A stretch of DNA of 64,000 nucleotides from Rhynchopus euleeides. Lineage: Eukaryota; Euglenozoa; Diplonemea; Diplonemida; Diplonemidae. The notes under the pieces are model-generated. The model worked only from the letters and a program-made list of their open reading frames with translations. It had not been told where the DNA came from and searched no databases. A program made the position numbers and the translations under genes. The stretch is taken from positions 186,001 to 250,000 of the forward strand of contig OY723294.1 in the NCBI GenBank assembly GCA_963210315.1, in the 5' to 3' direction. Below are positions 18,400 through 30,297 of the stretch, piece after piece; the stretch's first letter is position 1, and each line of letters opens with the position of its first letter.

Positions 18400-21300
18400 A
18401 GACGAACCACCTTGCGAATGCGATCGGGTTTGCGGGCTTGCGGCCATGACATCTCGAAAGGGTTGTCGTGGACCCGTGATCATGTTTCGGGTTCGACTTG
18501 GTGGGCATCCGTGGCGATTCGCGGAACCACGTGTATGTGTGCGAGGAAGCAAAGAGATAACACACCAGGAGCCACGCAGCACCAGGTCGACCTGGATCTG
18601 ATCGAGCTCAGGGGGAAGGAAGCACAGTCACCAAAGTGATATCACCACCGGCCTCAACCACCAAACTGCAACCGCAGAAGTTCCGCTATTCTCACAAGGG
18701 AAGGCGCCCTGGGATGTAGCAGTGATTTGTGTGCAGCGCCATCAAGTGACACTGACCGCCTTGAACAGAGAGGTAGTGTACAGATGGCGATCAGTGAGAG
18801 GGCGTGCTGTGTCCTTCCACTTCCCCATCTACCTCCATTCGTTCACCGTTGTTGATAGCGATTTTTTCGCCATTTTTTCGAATCGTATGCATCGGTCAGG
18901 CCGAGTGAATCAAAATAGCGCAAAAATCACACTAAAATCTGTGTCTGAGGCACAGAAATCGTGCAAAAAAGCACCCAAAAAAAGTGCAAAAAAACCAAAA
19001 TAGGATTTCGAAAATTGGCCAAAATACCCCCAAAATAGAGCCACACCTGCTGCCCCATTCTGCCCCATTCACTCTACTCTCACACACAACAACATACAGC
19101 GTGACCGACGAGGCTTGCTCATCGAACGCATCCGGCGGGCCGAATCAGGCGGCGAATACACCATCCCCCCCGAGTTCTCCGGCATCGAGAAGTCATCATC
19201 TGACGAATCACGCTGCACAAGCTGCATTGTGCCCTGCTGATGACAGGCGGTGTGTGGGATGGGCGGTGCGGCAAGGCGGTGCGGCATGACAGTGCGGGGG
19301 AACCCACTGGGAGTGGGGGTGGGGGCGCCGCATTCCACTGTCCAAAGCTTGCTTGTGCGCACATGCTAGTGTATGGGCCTCCATACGTGTGCTGCCAACA
19401 CTCTTGCCGTGGCCTGAAGCAGGATATGGCAGAAACGTCTCGTTGGTTGCTCCCATTTGGCGTCAGTCAGGCATCCAACCGCCTGACGGGTGGCGGGGGG
19501 GGGGGGGGGGTTGATCGTCGAGAGTGACGGGTGGCGGGGGGTGGGTGGGGGCCGAACTAGGCAGCAATTAGCAATGCACTTTGCTGACAGAAAACAGGCA
19601 TTTGTTTGTTTGTTTTGCACTCGGCAGTGCCTCCACGCAAAAAAAAACCCCCCTGAAACGAGGTGAGGGGTGGGATAGTGCATGGAGGGGGTGCACGCTT
19701 CGGGTGACGTCAACGGCATCACACAACACTGTTCTGCTCGAACGAACGCGAGAATACAAGGCGGGGGAGAGGGGGGCGGGGGTTGGAATTTGTTTTTCCC
19801 CCCATTGTTTTTCGTTCTGTCCTGTTCATTCGCCTCATCTCTCCCAGGCCTTTCTTTCACACCACACTTGACCGCCAAGAGGGCTGCTGTTCGGTGCCCC
19901 ATCGGGTCCCACAGCTCCTCAAGTGGAAGAGGCCGCAGTCACCCCCTGCCCCCGTGCGCATGACGAGCTGGGTTTCGCGCCTGTTATGAATTGTTGACAG
20001 CCAGGGTGAACTCTGCACACCGTCAGACAACTGGTGTGCCAGCCACCCACACACTGCAGGTCAGCTAGCTCTCCTGCCTACCCCTGAGGGAAACCCCCTC
20101 AGTCGGGAGCGAGACCAGGTCCCCCACGACATGCGGGCCACTCTGAATGCCGCCTTGCCTCAAGCCTGCTCCGCCGCTCCTCCCCCCACCGGCCGCACAT
20201 CAGACAAAGCTAAAGGAAGACGGTGCCAGGGATTCCCCATTCCGGCGTTGCCAGCCAAGGTGCATTTTTTGCCCATTCCGTTTGCGGGTTCGTGGTTCGA
20301 GAGTTCTTGGGGAGGAAGGGTGGGGTTGAGGGTTGGGGGTTGGGGGTAGGGGGGGGGGGGTGGAGTCGGCAGTCGGCTTTTACTGAACCAAACAGCCTTT
20401 TGCTTTTTGAAGCTTTCTGAAGCTCTCCCGCCACCCCCCCCCCCCCTCACCTCCCTCCACCCCGCTTCGCGAGAACTGGAATAATGCAAAAAAGACTGTA
20501 GAGTAGCGGGGCGTTTGCTTGACGAAGGGTGCCTCGGTAGTGCATTGTGTGCAGGGTACCGAAACCTGTCACGCGTGATGTTGCTGTTACTGTTGCGCGA
20601 CAGTACAGTTTGTTTAGTCTGAAAAAACTAGCTTCTGCCAAAACGACGTTATTGAACCGCTCTGCGGGTTTCCGTTTGACTGCGTCGCGGCCTGTCACCA
20701 TCGCACCGTTGGGGGGGGGGGGGGGGTCATTGTCGGCAAGGCGACTGAACGGGCTGCCAAGAACCCGGATTTTGTTCCACTGTTCTGCTGTTCTTGCTGA
20801 CTTGGAGCCTCATTTGGGCTCGTTTGCGCGCGTATTTATCATGTTCAACATCCTGACAACCCCGTTTGTTGGGCCAGGGGGGTGTGCAGTTATGTCGCTG
20901 CCTGTGAAACTCTGCACGGAAAATCACCAAAGAGTCCGGATATTACTTGTCAGTGCGGAAGGGTGGCGCTGACAGCATCAGGCTGTTGTGCTGATGCGAC
21001 AAACAACACAAACGCCGCAACTGCGCGCCGTACGCTTCCACTGACAACGTGTAGTGCAGAACAAGCGGGTGGTGTGAAGCAAACCACCTCACACAGGTGC
21101 CGATCCGTCCACTCCACAAGCAAGACCCCGCCTGCCAAGAGGCACACCTCTTGTTTCTGCAGGAAGCCAGCAGTTCTCAGTTGTTTGCAATTAACATCAA
21201 GGGTGCCCCCTGGAGGCGGGGGTTGATGGGTTGGGAGAAAGTGACCTTCAACGGCTTTTCGTTTTGAACGATCTGAACACAGATATCGGCTGCGTCTCCT

Positions 21301-23320
21301 CACACAGCCCTGTGAGAGGAAGTGGCGGGGACTTTCTGTCGACTTCGGGCCACTTCTGCCCCCACAGATGCCATTCTACTGTCGAGTCAGTCAGGGGAGG
21401 CGCTGTGTGCCTTCCTCACCAAACCCGGGTGAACAAACCGTGGGTGATTCTCATGGCCTGATGAAGGTCTGACGTGTTCTGCGCGTCGTCATCGCAGCAA
21501 AAAAAAACAAGGGTAGATTTGTGTGTTTTCTGGCATCTTCCTCCCCCCAACCCCCCCAAAAAAAACAGCGGTCGCCACAACAAATATTTCTCTTTACACT
21601 GCAACAAAGGTTCTTGCGACAGTGAAATATTATATTCCGGAACACGGGGGATGGTGGTTGTGGGTAGTGATCCCACACCAGACACACCCCTTGTTGGCGT
21701 CTATGAGAGAGGGGAGGGGAGGGGGGGTCGCCGTATCTGCCGCCACTTTCCTCAAACCGAAAAGGTGCATTCGGGGAAGCTGTGTGCGTGGGGAGGGGGG
21801 AGAGGGGCAACAAGGGATTGTACGAACGGCTGCTTTTCCATATCCTCTAACGTCAGCCTTGACGCAATTTCTCCGGACCGAAGGAGCGGTAGTGCGGATC
21901 AGCTACGGCCGGGCAAGGGGGATGTAAATCATGAAAAATAGATGCTCCCCTGAGGAGGACGAATTTAACGTAGCTCTTTCGTAGTTTCCGAGACGGTTTT
22001 CAGGGCAAACGGGTCCTTCAACTCCCTGTGATTTTTTGCTCCATAATATCGCGCTGCCAACGTTCGCCCTGCCTGCTGAAGGTTTGGTGTCATGGGGGAT
22101 CATGAAGGCAGCACAGGGCAAAGCGCGTGATAGAGTCTTTCACCCACATTGAAGTGTGCTGAACAAAACAGGAAAATTCCGGAACCGAATCTGAACCGAA
22201 CTGCGCCATTTTGTTGAGATGATGCAGAAGAAATGAAGACGAAGGTTGAATAAATGCGGATGACGCCACACCCACCACCCCCCCCCCCCTTCAACACGCT
22301 CCCGACAGCAGAGCCAACTCCAAAGCAAAAAAAAGGCAAAGTGAGCCACGGCCCTTCAGCAGCAGACCTGGCCTCCTCCGATGTATTGCGATATGGTGAT
22401 AGGGTGGCAAAACGCAGCTTCTGCCGACAGCAAATACCTCCTCAAGACAAAATATTCGTATAATGCGTTTGCCCCGTCACGTCAGCCCCCCCCCCCCACC
22501 CCCCTCGCACGTTCATCTGTTTGTTTGATGCAAAGTCGCACCGAGCAGACACAGAAGCTCTTGATATTGCCTCTACTGCACACCACACAGTCACAAAGGC
22601 CTATCCCTCGGGAGATGGCGGGTGGTTTGATGCAGCACGGCTGTCATGTCAATCGGAAGAACCCAACAAGGATGGACCCGGGTGAATCGATGCCCTTCGA
22701 CTGAAAGAACACATCTCACGGCCTGCCGAGCAAGGCTCGCGGTAAAAAATTGTCCTGCAGAACTGTCAACAACAAACGTATTTTTTTCGTTTCCGTTTTC
22801 TGGGGAGGAGCGGGGGGGGTGGTGGGGTGTCGGCCTGCTCTTACTGAACAGCCTCTGAGACACCCCGGAAGGCCTCCAGGCACAGGGGCGTACCTCTGCG
22901 TCCTGGAGGGGGGGGATAGGGGAGAAGGGGAGAAGGAAGGGGGGGCGGGTGAGAGAGGAAACGGCTTGCTTTGCGAGTCGGATCACCCCCCCCGCCCCCC
23001 CGAAGCGAATTGGGGGAAAATGGAACCTCGAATCACTTGTTCCGTTGAGCACGATCACCTACCCTAACCCGCCACCGGGCGGTGAAATTGTGAGTCGAAA
23101 GCTCACCCCTCCCCTGCCTCCCCTGGCTGGAGGGTGCTACGACTTAATTTTTGTTACGAAAATCCACCGAAGCGGAAACCAGCGGGTTTGTGAAAGCCGT
23201 GTCTTTTTATTGTGAACGATTTGAACCAGGGATGCCGTTTGGTTTTTTAAAAGGTTTTCGGCATATTTTTTTGTGTCCAGCGGCGACTAACATCTGGAGA
23301 ACCCCCCCCCCCCCCAATGT
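18400..23320. other. large gene-poor region
   Basis: Nearly 5 kb without a supported gene on either strand. Composition is patchy: an A/T-rich patch near 18840-19050 and many G or C homopolymers (for example 19496-19510, 20341-20360, 20709-20726, 22270-22290). A plus-strand open stretch at 18403-18639 and another at 20131-20349 give no recognisable protein. I see no tRNA or rRNA. Confidence 0.4.
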
Positions 23321-24480
23321 TGTTAGGGTGGGTTTAAACTCGGGTTTAAACTTGGGTTTAAACCGGGTTTTTATTGGGTTTTTATGGTTTTTATTCCTGA
23401 GATTTCTCGGGTTTAAACTCGGTTTTTTGGTGGGGGGTGGGAGAGGGGGGTTTTTTGAACGATTTTTGAACGATTTTTGGCCGTGCTCGTAGCATTCCCC
23501 GTTGAGGGGGTCGCTATTTCGTGTTCTCCTGGCCGCACGGAGGCATTGCCTTACGTCGCCTCTTCCTCTTTTCCTTTGGTGGTGTGTTGGTCTGGCACAG
23601 AGGGCGGGACCGTGCTGATATGCACAGTGACGACTCTCCCTTTTGTTTTGTGCCCGCCTCCACCGAGATTCGGCTGATGCCTCTCAGACTGGGGGCGGGC
23701 GGTCGCCGACCCTTTTCTGTACGAGGTTTTCCACAGGCATTTTTTACTCTACCACCTCTACCATTCCAGTGCAGACTCCGAAGCCAAGAAAAATAGCTAG
23801 CGGCAGTGATCTGAGGGTACCGTACCCGGTACCCTCGGGGGGTAGTACCCCCTGGTGCCCCCAAAATGGTGGTTTTCAGTTTCGCGGAATTTGCATTTCC
23901 GGCGTTTTTCCGAACCGTGGTGGGGTCATTTTGCCAGGAGCACCAGCATCACCAGTAACGCCAGCAACGCCTGTGGAGGAGACCCCCCTCAGAAGTCAAA
24001 ACCAGCTGCCAAACCAGCCAGGCAATGCAGGATTGTTGCGACCCCCCGACCCAACGAGACGGAGATGACGAGGATAGTGGATGCCTGGGCAGATTATGTA
24101 CTGGCTGCCGGGCTCCCCCTCTCCATTATGGAGGATGAACATTTCCTCAAGGCCGTCGGGGTGACACGCCCCAGCATAGATGTCAAGCAGCTGCCGAGCA
24201 GGCACCAACTCGGGGGTAAACTTCTCGATGAGAAGTATGACGCGGTCATGAACGAAGACCTGTGAAAGTTGAACAAGTCGGACAGCCGCGTCCCTCCCTG
24301 GCCCCCCTCCCCTCCCGCAAACCAGCTCAGTGCACGTAACGTGTGCACCCCCTGCAGCTTCCTACTGGGTTTTTACTGGGTTTAAACTCGGTTTAAACCG
24401 AGTTTAAACCCGGTTTTAGAGTTTAAACCCGGTTTTTTGGGTTTTTTGGGGTTTTTATTCTGGGACCCGGGTTTTTAACA
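23225..24480 (+). mobile_element. hAT-type DNA transposon relic with subterminal TTTAAA arrays
   Basis: A transposase fragment lies between two clusters of GGTTTAAAC-type palindromes. The left cluster is at about 23328-23425 and the right at about 24370-24440, each with four to six copies alternating with GGGTTTTTATT. Subterminal palindrome arrays are typical transposase-binding regions of hAT elements. A possible left terminus, CAGGGATGCC at about 23227, looks like a hAT end, but I find no matching right terminus. The span is too short for a full transposase, so it is a relic or deletion derivative. Confidence 0.55.
23855..24265 (+). pseudogene. hAT transposase N-terminal fragment
   Basis: About 136 open codons. 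The conserved part (about residues 70-136) reads VDAWADYVLAAGLPLSIMED, HFLKAVG, PSRHQLGGKLLDEKYDAV. This is the segment after the BED finger in hAT transposases of the DUF659 type, where the N-terminal region leads into the RNase H-fold catalytic core. The catalytic core itself is absent: the frame stops at 24265 and repeats begin about 100 bp later. The BED finger is not recognisable either. It is on the plus strand, opposite to host genes. Confidence 0.55.
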
Positions 24481-25007
24481 ACACTGCCCCCCCCCTCGCA
24501 GCAATGTGCGGGATACACACCCAGGCAGACAGCCTGTTGTGCGGATGCTCAACACGTGTCGACAGAATAGACCAGAAGGACAGTTCGACTGGACCAGCCA
24601 ACCTGCCTTGATTCGCACGGAGCGAATTGAGTGAATACGCCCCGACTAAGGTTGGGAACAGAGACAAAGACAAAGGGAAAGGAAAAGGAAAAAACGATCG
24701 CGAGGGGATAGGGGGGGGGGGGGTAGGTAACAGGAGTGACACACGAGCGGGGAGGGGAGGGGAGGGGGTGGCGTCGAACCGGCTGCAAAGCAGACGCGCC
24801 CTGCTCCGTGCTGGATTGGTATTGTGTTCTGTGCGGCTGATTTGTGCCGAACAAGCGTCTACAAATGTCTATGTGCTGGATGCCGAACGCTGCTGCGAGC
24901 ATCTTGAGTGCGAGCATCCCCGGCTATTTTTTTCCTGCTTCCTTGCCAATGCTACGGGAGAACGCCCCACACTCTGCCACACACAAGTCAGCGTCGCGGG
25001 CAGAAGG
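24481..25007. other. intergenic DNA downstream of the FYVE gene
   Basis: About 530 bases with poly-G runs (24709-24724) and A/G-rich DNA. No gene is supported. Confidence 0.35.
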
Positions 25008-26941
25008 CTACTCCACCAGATCAATCACGTGGAACTCGCCACCCACCTGCACCTGCACCTGCTGGCACCGACCTGCCTCAGGAAGGGCGCTCGGGGTGAT
25101 GAGCGCAACCTCTGCGTCCGCCGCATCCGCCTCCTCAGGTGTCGGGGAGTGCGTCTCGACACCAGCACCCTCCGCGGGGGTCACGGGCTCTGCAGATGCC
25201 CTGCTCTCCCCCTCGGCTGCCTCGGGGCTGGGCTCCGGCGACCCCTCCTTCGTCACCGGCAGGGGCGAGTCGGTGTACTCTTCGTTCACACCTTCATCCA
25301 GGGTAGGCGAGCCCATGTCACACTCAGCCCGTGCCCCTGTCACGGCGGTTGCAGCCTCCTCCTGTGCAGGCAGTGGGGGTAGGGCTCCCACCCCCGGGCA
25401 AAACAACAAACACCCCCTAGTGTCACACACACACCTGGACAACATGCGTGCATACCATGACAAATTCCTCCACCGGCGAAGGCGCCTCTGAGGAGGATGG
25501 CTCTGGCGAGGCATCCCGCGTGGGGACAGGGTCGACGTGCTCTGCATTCTGCACCTCGGGTGCCACCTCGGACACCTCAGGCTGCTGAGGCAGCTGAGGG
25601 GCGGCGCATGGCACGGCTGGCGCAGCCTGCTGCTCGACAGGCGCGGGGGGCACAAACTGTTGCACGGGCTGGGCAGCAGCGACCTGGGGGAGCACTGCAG
25701 GAGCCACCGCCACCGGCGTGTAAACAGGGGGGGCCTGCTGGGCAGGCGCAGCGGGCACAAACTGCTGCACGGGTTGGAACGCACCGGGGTGCTGTGCCAC
25801 CGGCATGACGGGGGGCTGCTGGTGCATCTGCGGGACAGCAGCCGCGGCGATGTGGGGGGGTGCGAGCTGCACCTGCCTCTGCGGGGCCTGGGGGGCAGGC
25901 GGTGACGCCTGCCGCTCTGAGAGCCCCGGCTGGTACAGCGTCTGCACATGCTTCAGCGAGGAGTTGGTGCCCGGCGCAGATGTTGCCGACACGATCGTCT
26001 GGATGAGGGGTGGGGGTGGGGGCAGCACTTAGGGGTGGGGGCGAATCACTCTGCGCCACTCAACATACCTTCGAGATGCTGAAGTCGGGGAGCGGCACCC
26101 ACTTGCCGTTCACATAGGTCTCCCACTCCTTCATCATGTGCGCGTGGATCTTGCCTCCGTGACGGTGCTTGCTCCGCACGTTGCCCTGCTCGCGCTGCAT
26201 CCCTTCAGGGCTGATCGTGACCGCCCAGTTCCCCAGCGGGTTGGAGTAGATGCGGCAGGTGGACATGCTCCAGATACTGACGCAGTTCTTCTTCACTGCG
26301 AGCTTGCTGTACGCTCCCTCGAGGTACGGCTTGGAGGGGCACGACACGACGAGCCGGGGCGCTGTCTCCGTCGTGGCGAACTTCGAAGGGTCGCCCACCG
26401 CCAGGCAGGACGGGGGGTACCAGCTGTAGAGCCCGGTCGAAAAGGTCACCTTCACATTTCCGTCACGTTTGTCCTGCGCGTCGATGCGCCCGACGGACCC
26501 GCAGAAGGCTGCCTTGCGGGGATCCCACGGCGGCAGTGTGGTGGACGCCGCGCAGAGACGCCGCACCACTGCGACGTCAGGGTTCACCACGACAAACGTC
26601 CCGATGACATCAGGTGCACCGCGGATGCACTCGTTGCACACCAGCTGCGGGGTGCTGTAGCCGAGGGACGGGAGGTGGACCTTCTCGAAGCAGCACGCGG
26701 TGCAGAAGACACACCCGCACACACGGCAGTGGTGCCGCCGCAGAGTCGGGCCAAAGCCACGCCCGCACGTCTCGCAGGAAGGCGCTGCTGAATCAGGCAC
26801 CCACAGGGGCCGCCGCTGCAGCCCTTCTGTGCTCCCCGGCATGGTGGGTGCAGACGAGTTCGGTGTCGTGGCAACAATCGCACCCCCCACGGCAAGCCTT
26901 GTCGCTATCCTTGCGCCAGTGAAGGCCAGTCCCAAAGGCAT
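25008..26941 (-). CDS. FYVE zinc-finger protein with MIB/HERC2-like segment and Pro/Gln-rich tail
   Basis: Three exons, 26941-26069, 25998-25456 and 25361-25008, with phase-0 introns of 70 nt (GTATGT...TCCAG) and 94 nt (GTATGC...CACAG), encode 589 aa. Residues 56-106 form a FYVE finger with all eight Cys ligands and the basic RRHHCR motif that contacts phosphatidylinositol 3-phosphate; the usual N-terminal WxxD is not evident. This predicts recruitment to endosomal membranes. Next is a segment (VGRID...GNVKVTFSTGLYSWYPPSCL) that resembles MIB/HERC2-type small beta domains. Exon 2 is Pro/Ala/Gln-rich, with repeats such as PVQQFVP(P/A)AP. Exon 3 is acidic and ends FHVIDLVE. The N-terminus has a moderately hydrophobic stretch. 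Function beyond PI3P binding is unknown. Confidence 0.85.
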
Positions 26942-28306
26942 TGTGGCAGGTGGTGGTTATGGGTGTGGGGGTGCCCAGTGTGTGGCGCGTGTGTATTCAC
27001 ACACAAAAGATACGGCAAAGCCCTTTCCCTGACAGTGCCTGGAGGGGGGTTTCAGTGATGCTCGCTAGCTGGGGTGGCGGTTGCGCAGAACATAAGTGAA
27101 CCACACCGAAACACGATTCTGCGCAGATGCAAGATGGCCCTCATTGCACGCTCCGACAACACTCAAATGGGTCTACTCGACAGCCCAGAGATTCGTGGAA
27201 CAGCTCTAGATTCGCACTTGAGAGGCTGCCGTATACATGCGAACTATTCCAAGTCGGGAAGGATGAGAGGGTGGTGGTGGGGTGGGGGGTGGGAGTAGTT
27301 TCGTCATCTGCTACAACCTCTCCAGGGCCAGATCCCACACAGAAGTGTGAGATGCAAAGAACATCGAAGGGTGCGTCCCCGGATTTCATCCGCACGACGC
27401 AGGAGCCGGCGCCCCCAACTCCTGAATACTGCAGCTGTACAACTTCGGCTGCCTTCCGAGTAGTCTACGACGAGTCAAAAGCCAACGTTCCTTGCTCCAC
27501 ACTGAGGGATGCACAGGCAGGCCTGAACGCTGGACACACACACCACAAAATATCCACCCAGGCTCGCTGCTGCGATACGATCTGCTTTGTGAGATTTATG
27601 CACACAGCGCTGGGGGCGGTTGTAATGTATTCTGTCGTGACAATGGGGGGGGGGGGGGGGGGGGGAAATCCCTTGCAGAATCAAGCCCTACAGCATGGTT
27701 TGGGGATACTGTGCGATCGACGAAACACCGACTTTTCAAGTGTGCACGAACACCATGCCCGACTAGATAATAACAGCCCAACCACCCCATCCCACCGTAC
27801 ACCCGATGATTCGCCTCCCGTTTGTGGCCCGTGCGCACCACAGCCCCACCGCACTGTCCAGCAGGGATTTCCGCGACGGGACCCACACAGGGGCCTGTGT
27901 CACAGGACCCGAAAACAACAGAAAGTGGCACGTTTCGGGACAGTGTATCCACCACGGCCCGGTGGTGATCACCGGGCGTGAAGGGAAGTGTTGGTTGGTC
28001 TTGTCCAGAAACCTCGAGAGAGCAGTTGGGAAAGGGCATCCCTCACTTCTTGCATGACGGGGCATTGGCAGGCGCACTCCGGCATCTGTCTGTTCAGTGT
28101 GAACGCGCGGCTCGGCACAATTCTTCACAGCAGTGTGGATGAAAACAAGACAGCCCAATGGCCCGAATTGTGCAAAATACACCTCGCCCCCACAGGGGCC
28201 ACACAGGATTGCCCCTTCCTACAAAGACCTCTGCCGGTGGCAAGCCAAAGCAGGCGAACAGCTGACATGGCACAAGGACGCTGATCCCCCCCCCCCCACC
28301 CCAGTG
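26942..28306. other. intergenic region with a poly-G run
   Basis: About 1.36 kb. A 19-20-nt G-run lies near 27644-27664. A plus-strand open stretch near 27806-28057 gives no recognisable protein. Otherwise I see nothing. Confidence 0.35.
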
Positions 28307-28981
28307 ACCCCCACCCAGGCATGTCGCTAAGCGTCGACCGTCGACCCAGTGATTTTGGGTTTCCCCCCCCCATAAAAAAGCGTCGACCCAGCGTCGACCC
28401 AGTGGACTGGGTTGACGCTTGGTCGAGGCTTGGAGCGTCGACCCAGTGGAACTGGGTTGCCATTCAAGCCTGGACCAAGCGTCAACCCATTTATTACACT
28501 GGGTCGACGCTCACCAAGCGTCGACCAAGCGTCAACCCACTTTCACTGGGTCGACGTCGAAGAGAGTATGGGTTTGCAGGAACAGATGCTCACTACCGTG
28601 GCCTCCGGCGGCTGGGGGGCTCTGCCCCCCAGACCCCCCATCTCGCGTGCCCGTCTCGTAACCAAGTCCTTGCGCTTTGACGGCCGTGGCATATCAGGGG
28701 GCAGCGTCGAAATCATGGTCCCGAAAGCCATTTTTTGGTTTCCTCCGGCACCCGACGGCGCGAGCGGGAGAGGAACCACGGAAGGAACCCAGCGCCTCAC
28801 ACCGTGCCCACCTAGTGGTCCACCGGTGGGAAAATTTGGCAACAACACGAGCGCGCGCGAAGCGCGCGCGAGAAAAATTGACCCCTAGTGTTTTCCCCCC
28901 TGATCCCCCCCCCCCAAAACAGGAGCGTCAACCCACCAAATCTCCAAAATCGAAAAGTTAGCGACAGGCCTGACCCCCACC
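28307..28981 (+). mobile_element. non-autonomous DNA transposon (MITE) with 9-bp target duplication, copy 1
   Basis: The element proper is 28316-28972. Its ends are CAGGCATGTCGCTAA and the reverse complement of CAGGCCTGTCGCTAA. Flanking 9-bp direct repeats ACCCCCACC at 28307-28315 and 28973-28981 are perfect target-site duplications. Nine-bp duplications are characteristic of Mutator-like (MULE) transposition. No transposase is encoded. The left 230 bp hold about a dozen GTCGACCCAGTG / GTCAACCC motifs in both orientations, likely binding sites or foldback structure. The centre has one GC-hairpin unit (about 28583-28645), and a GCGCGCGCGAAGCGCGCGCG palindrome lies near 28851-28872. Confidence 0.85.
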
Positions 28982-29126
28982 CCCCTACAGCCCCACTCAC
29001 CGCACCACCTGCATAGCCCAGGGAAGACGCGCAGGCAGCAGGCAGCAGGCAAGTCAAATCTCATCCCGACAGCACACAGCAGGGAAGAACATAAGACAGA
29101 TTCCCTGACCCAATACCGACAGGGCT

Positions 29127-30152
29127 TCACGGAGCACGCGCTGCGTTGTCGTTCACCTTGGCGATGATCCGCTCCTAGAAAAGAGGGTGGGTGTGTGTGT
29201 CTGCCCCAAGGCCCAACGCACGACACTGCAGCACCACACAACACTACACACGTTGAGGCTTTTAAGTGAAATGTACCGGCCGCACCGAGCGAACTGTGAT
29301 GATGCCTCTGCCGAGGTCCCCCGAAAGGTGATGGCCATCAAGCATAGCTTTGCAACAGTGATTTACGCTCCTCCAACACCCCAAAGCAGACAGCTGTGCA
29401 CTGTTGTCATCATACCTGAAGCTGCGGATCTATGCGCGTTTCCGCCACATTAATCAGACGCACCGCAGGATTTTTCGTCGCAAGCTCCTGCAGCACCTGA
29501 GGGGACGGCAGAGGGAGATTGCGCGTGCGCGTGGAGGGCAAGGGGCTCACAACCACTCCGCTCCCCCATATTGGCCCACCATGCCCACTATGCATACCTT
29601 CCCGGCACCCAGCGTGATGCGGTTGCGCGACAGGTCGATCTCTCTCAGCGAGGGGTGCTCCAAAGCCATGTGCACCAGGCACTCCACTCCCGAGTTCTTC
29701 ACACCGTTATCAGGGAGGGCGATCCGGGTGCAGGATTGGCATAGCCGCACGATCTCCAGCAGCGGGAGCAACCCCTTGTCCCCGATGAAATTCCCGGTGC
29801 AGTCGATCTCCGTGAGGGAAAAGTCGCCGGGCGTATCGGATAGTGTCTGGAACAGGGTGCTGTTGGGCTTGCTTTTGTACTCCTTGCAGTAGTAAGTATA
29901 GACTGTTCGTTGGGAGTGGCTTCCGATGGAGTCCAGGAGGACGATCCGCTCCCTCTCCTCGTTGCAGGGCTTCCGCAGGCCCACCCGCTTGCAGGAAGGG
30001 ATTGCATCCATTGCCGTGATCAGGTGCGTCCCAGGGATATCCTCCTCGACACACACCTGGCTGAGCAGGGACAGCCCGGCAAACGGCTTGCAGTTGCCCT
30101 CATCCTCTGCAACCGCAAACACAACACCGAGGCCCAGTTCGTCATCCCCCAT
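29127..30152 (-). CDS. small leucine-rich-repeat protein
   Basis: Exons 30152-29598, 29496-29416 and 29174-29127 are separated by GT-AG introns of 101 and 241 nt, all phase 0, and give 227 aa. Residues about 125-225 form ribonuclease-inhibitor-type leucine-rich repeats: [56 protein letters not shown]. These shallow repeats are common in protist signalling and scaffold proteins. The N-terminal 120 residues are unfamiliar. The ATG at 30152 is the first Met after an acceptor-type CCTCAG at 30200-30195; the codons between are also open. That AG may join to an unseen 5' exon or receive a spliced leader. Binding partner unknown. Confidence 0.75.
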
Positions 30153-30194
30153 CGACAGGCTGTACCGGGGACCCTTGCGGGCCCTGTAGTCTGC

Positions 30195-30200
30195 CTGAGG
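30195..30200 (-). other. splice acceptor (cis or trans) of the LRR gene
   Basis: CCTCAG on the minus strand, followed at 30194 by exon sequence. No ATG-containing exon with a phase-0 donor is evident upstream before the hexamer array. A trans-spliced leader addition site fits as well as a cis-intron. Confidence 0.45.
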
Positions 30201-30297
30201 GAGAGAGCGGTGCAAGAGTGCCAGTGTGGTGGTGTTGGGTGTGGGGTGGTGAAATGATGACGAGTGTTTGGCAGTGGGGTGGGTGGGTAGGGTAGGG

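Noticed and set aside
28851-28872. CRISPR-like or bacterial palindrome (GCGCGC...)
   Set aside because: It is a simple palindrome inside the MITE, present in both copies. There is no spacer-repeat structure.
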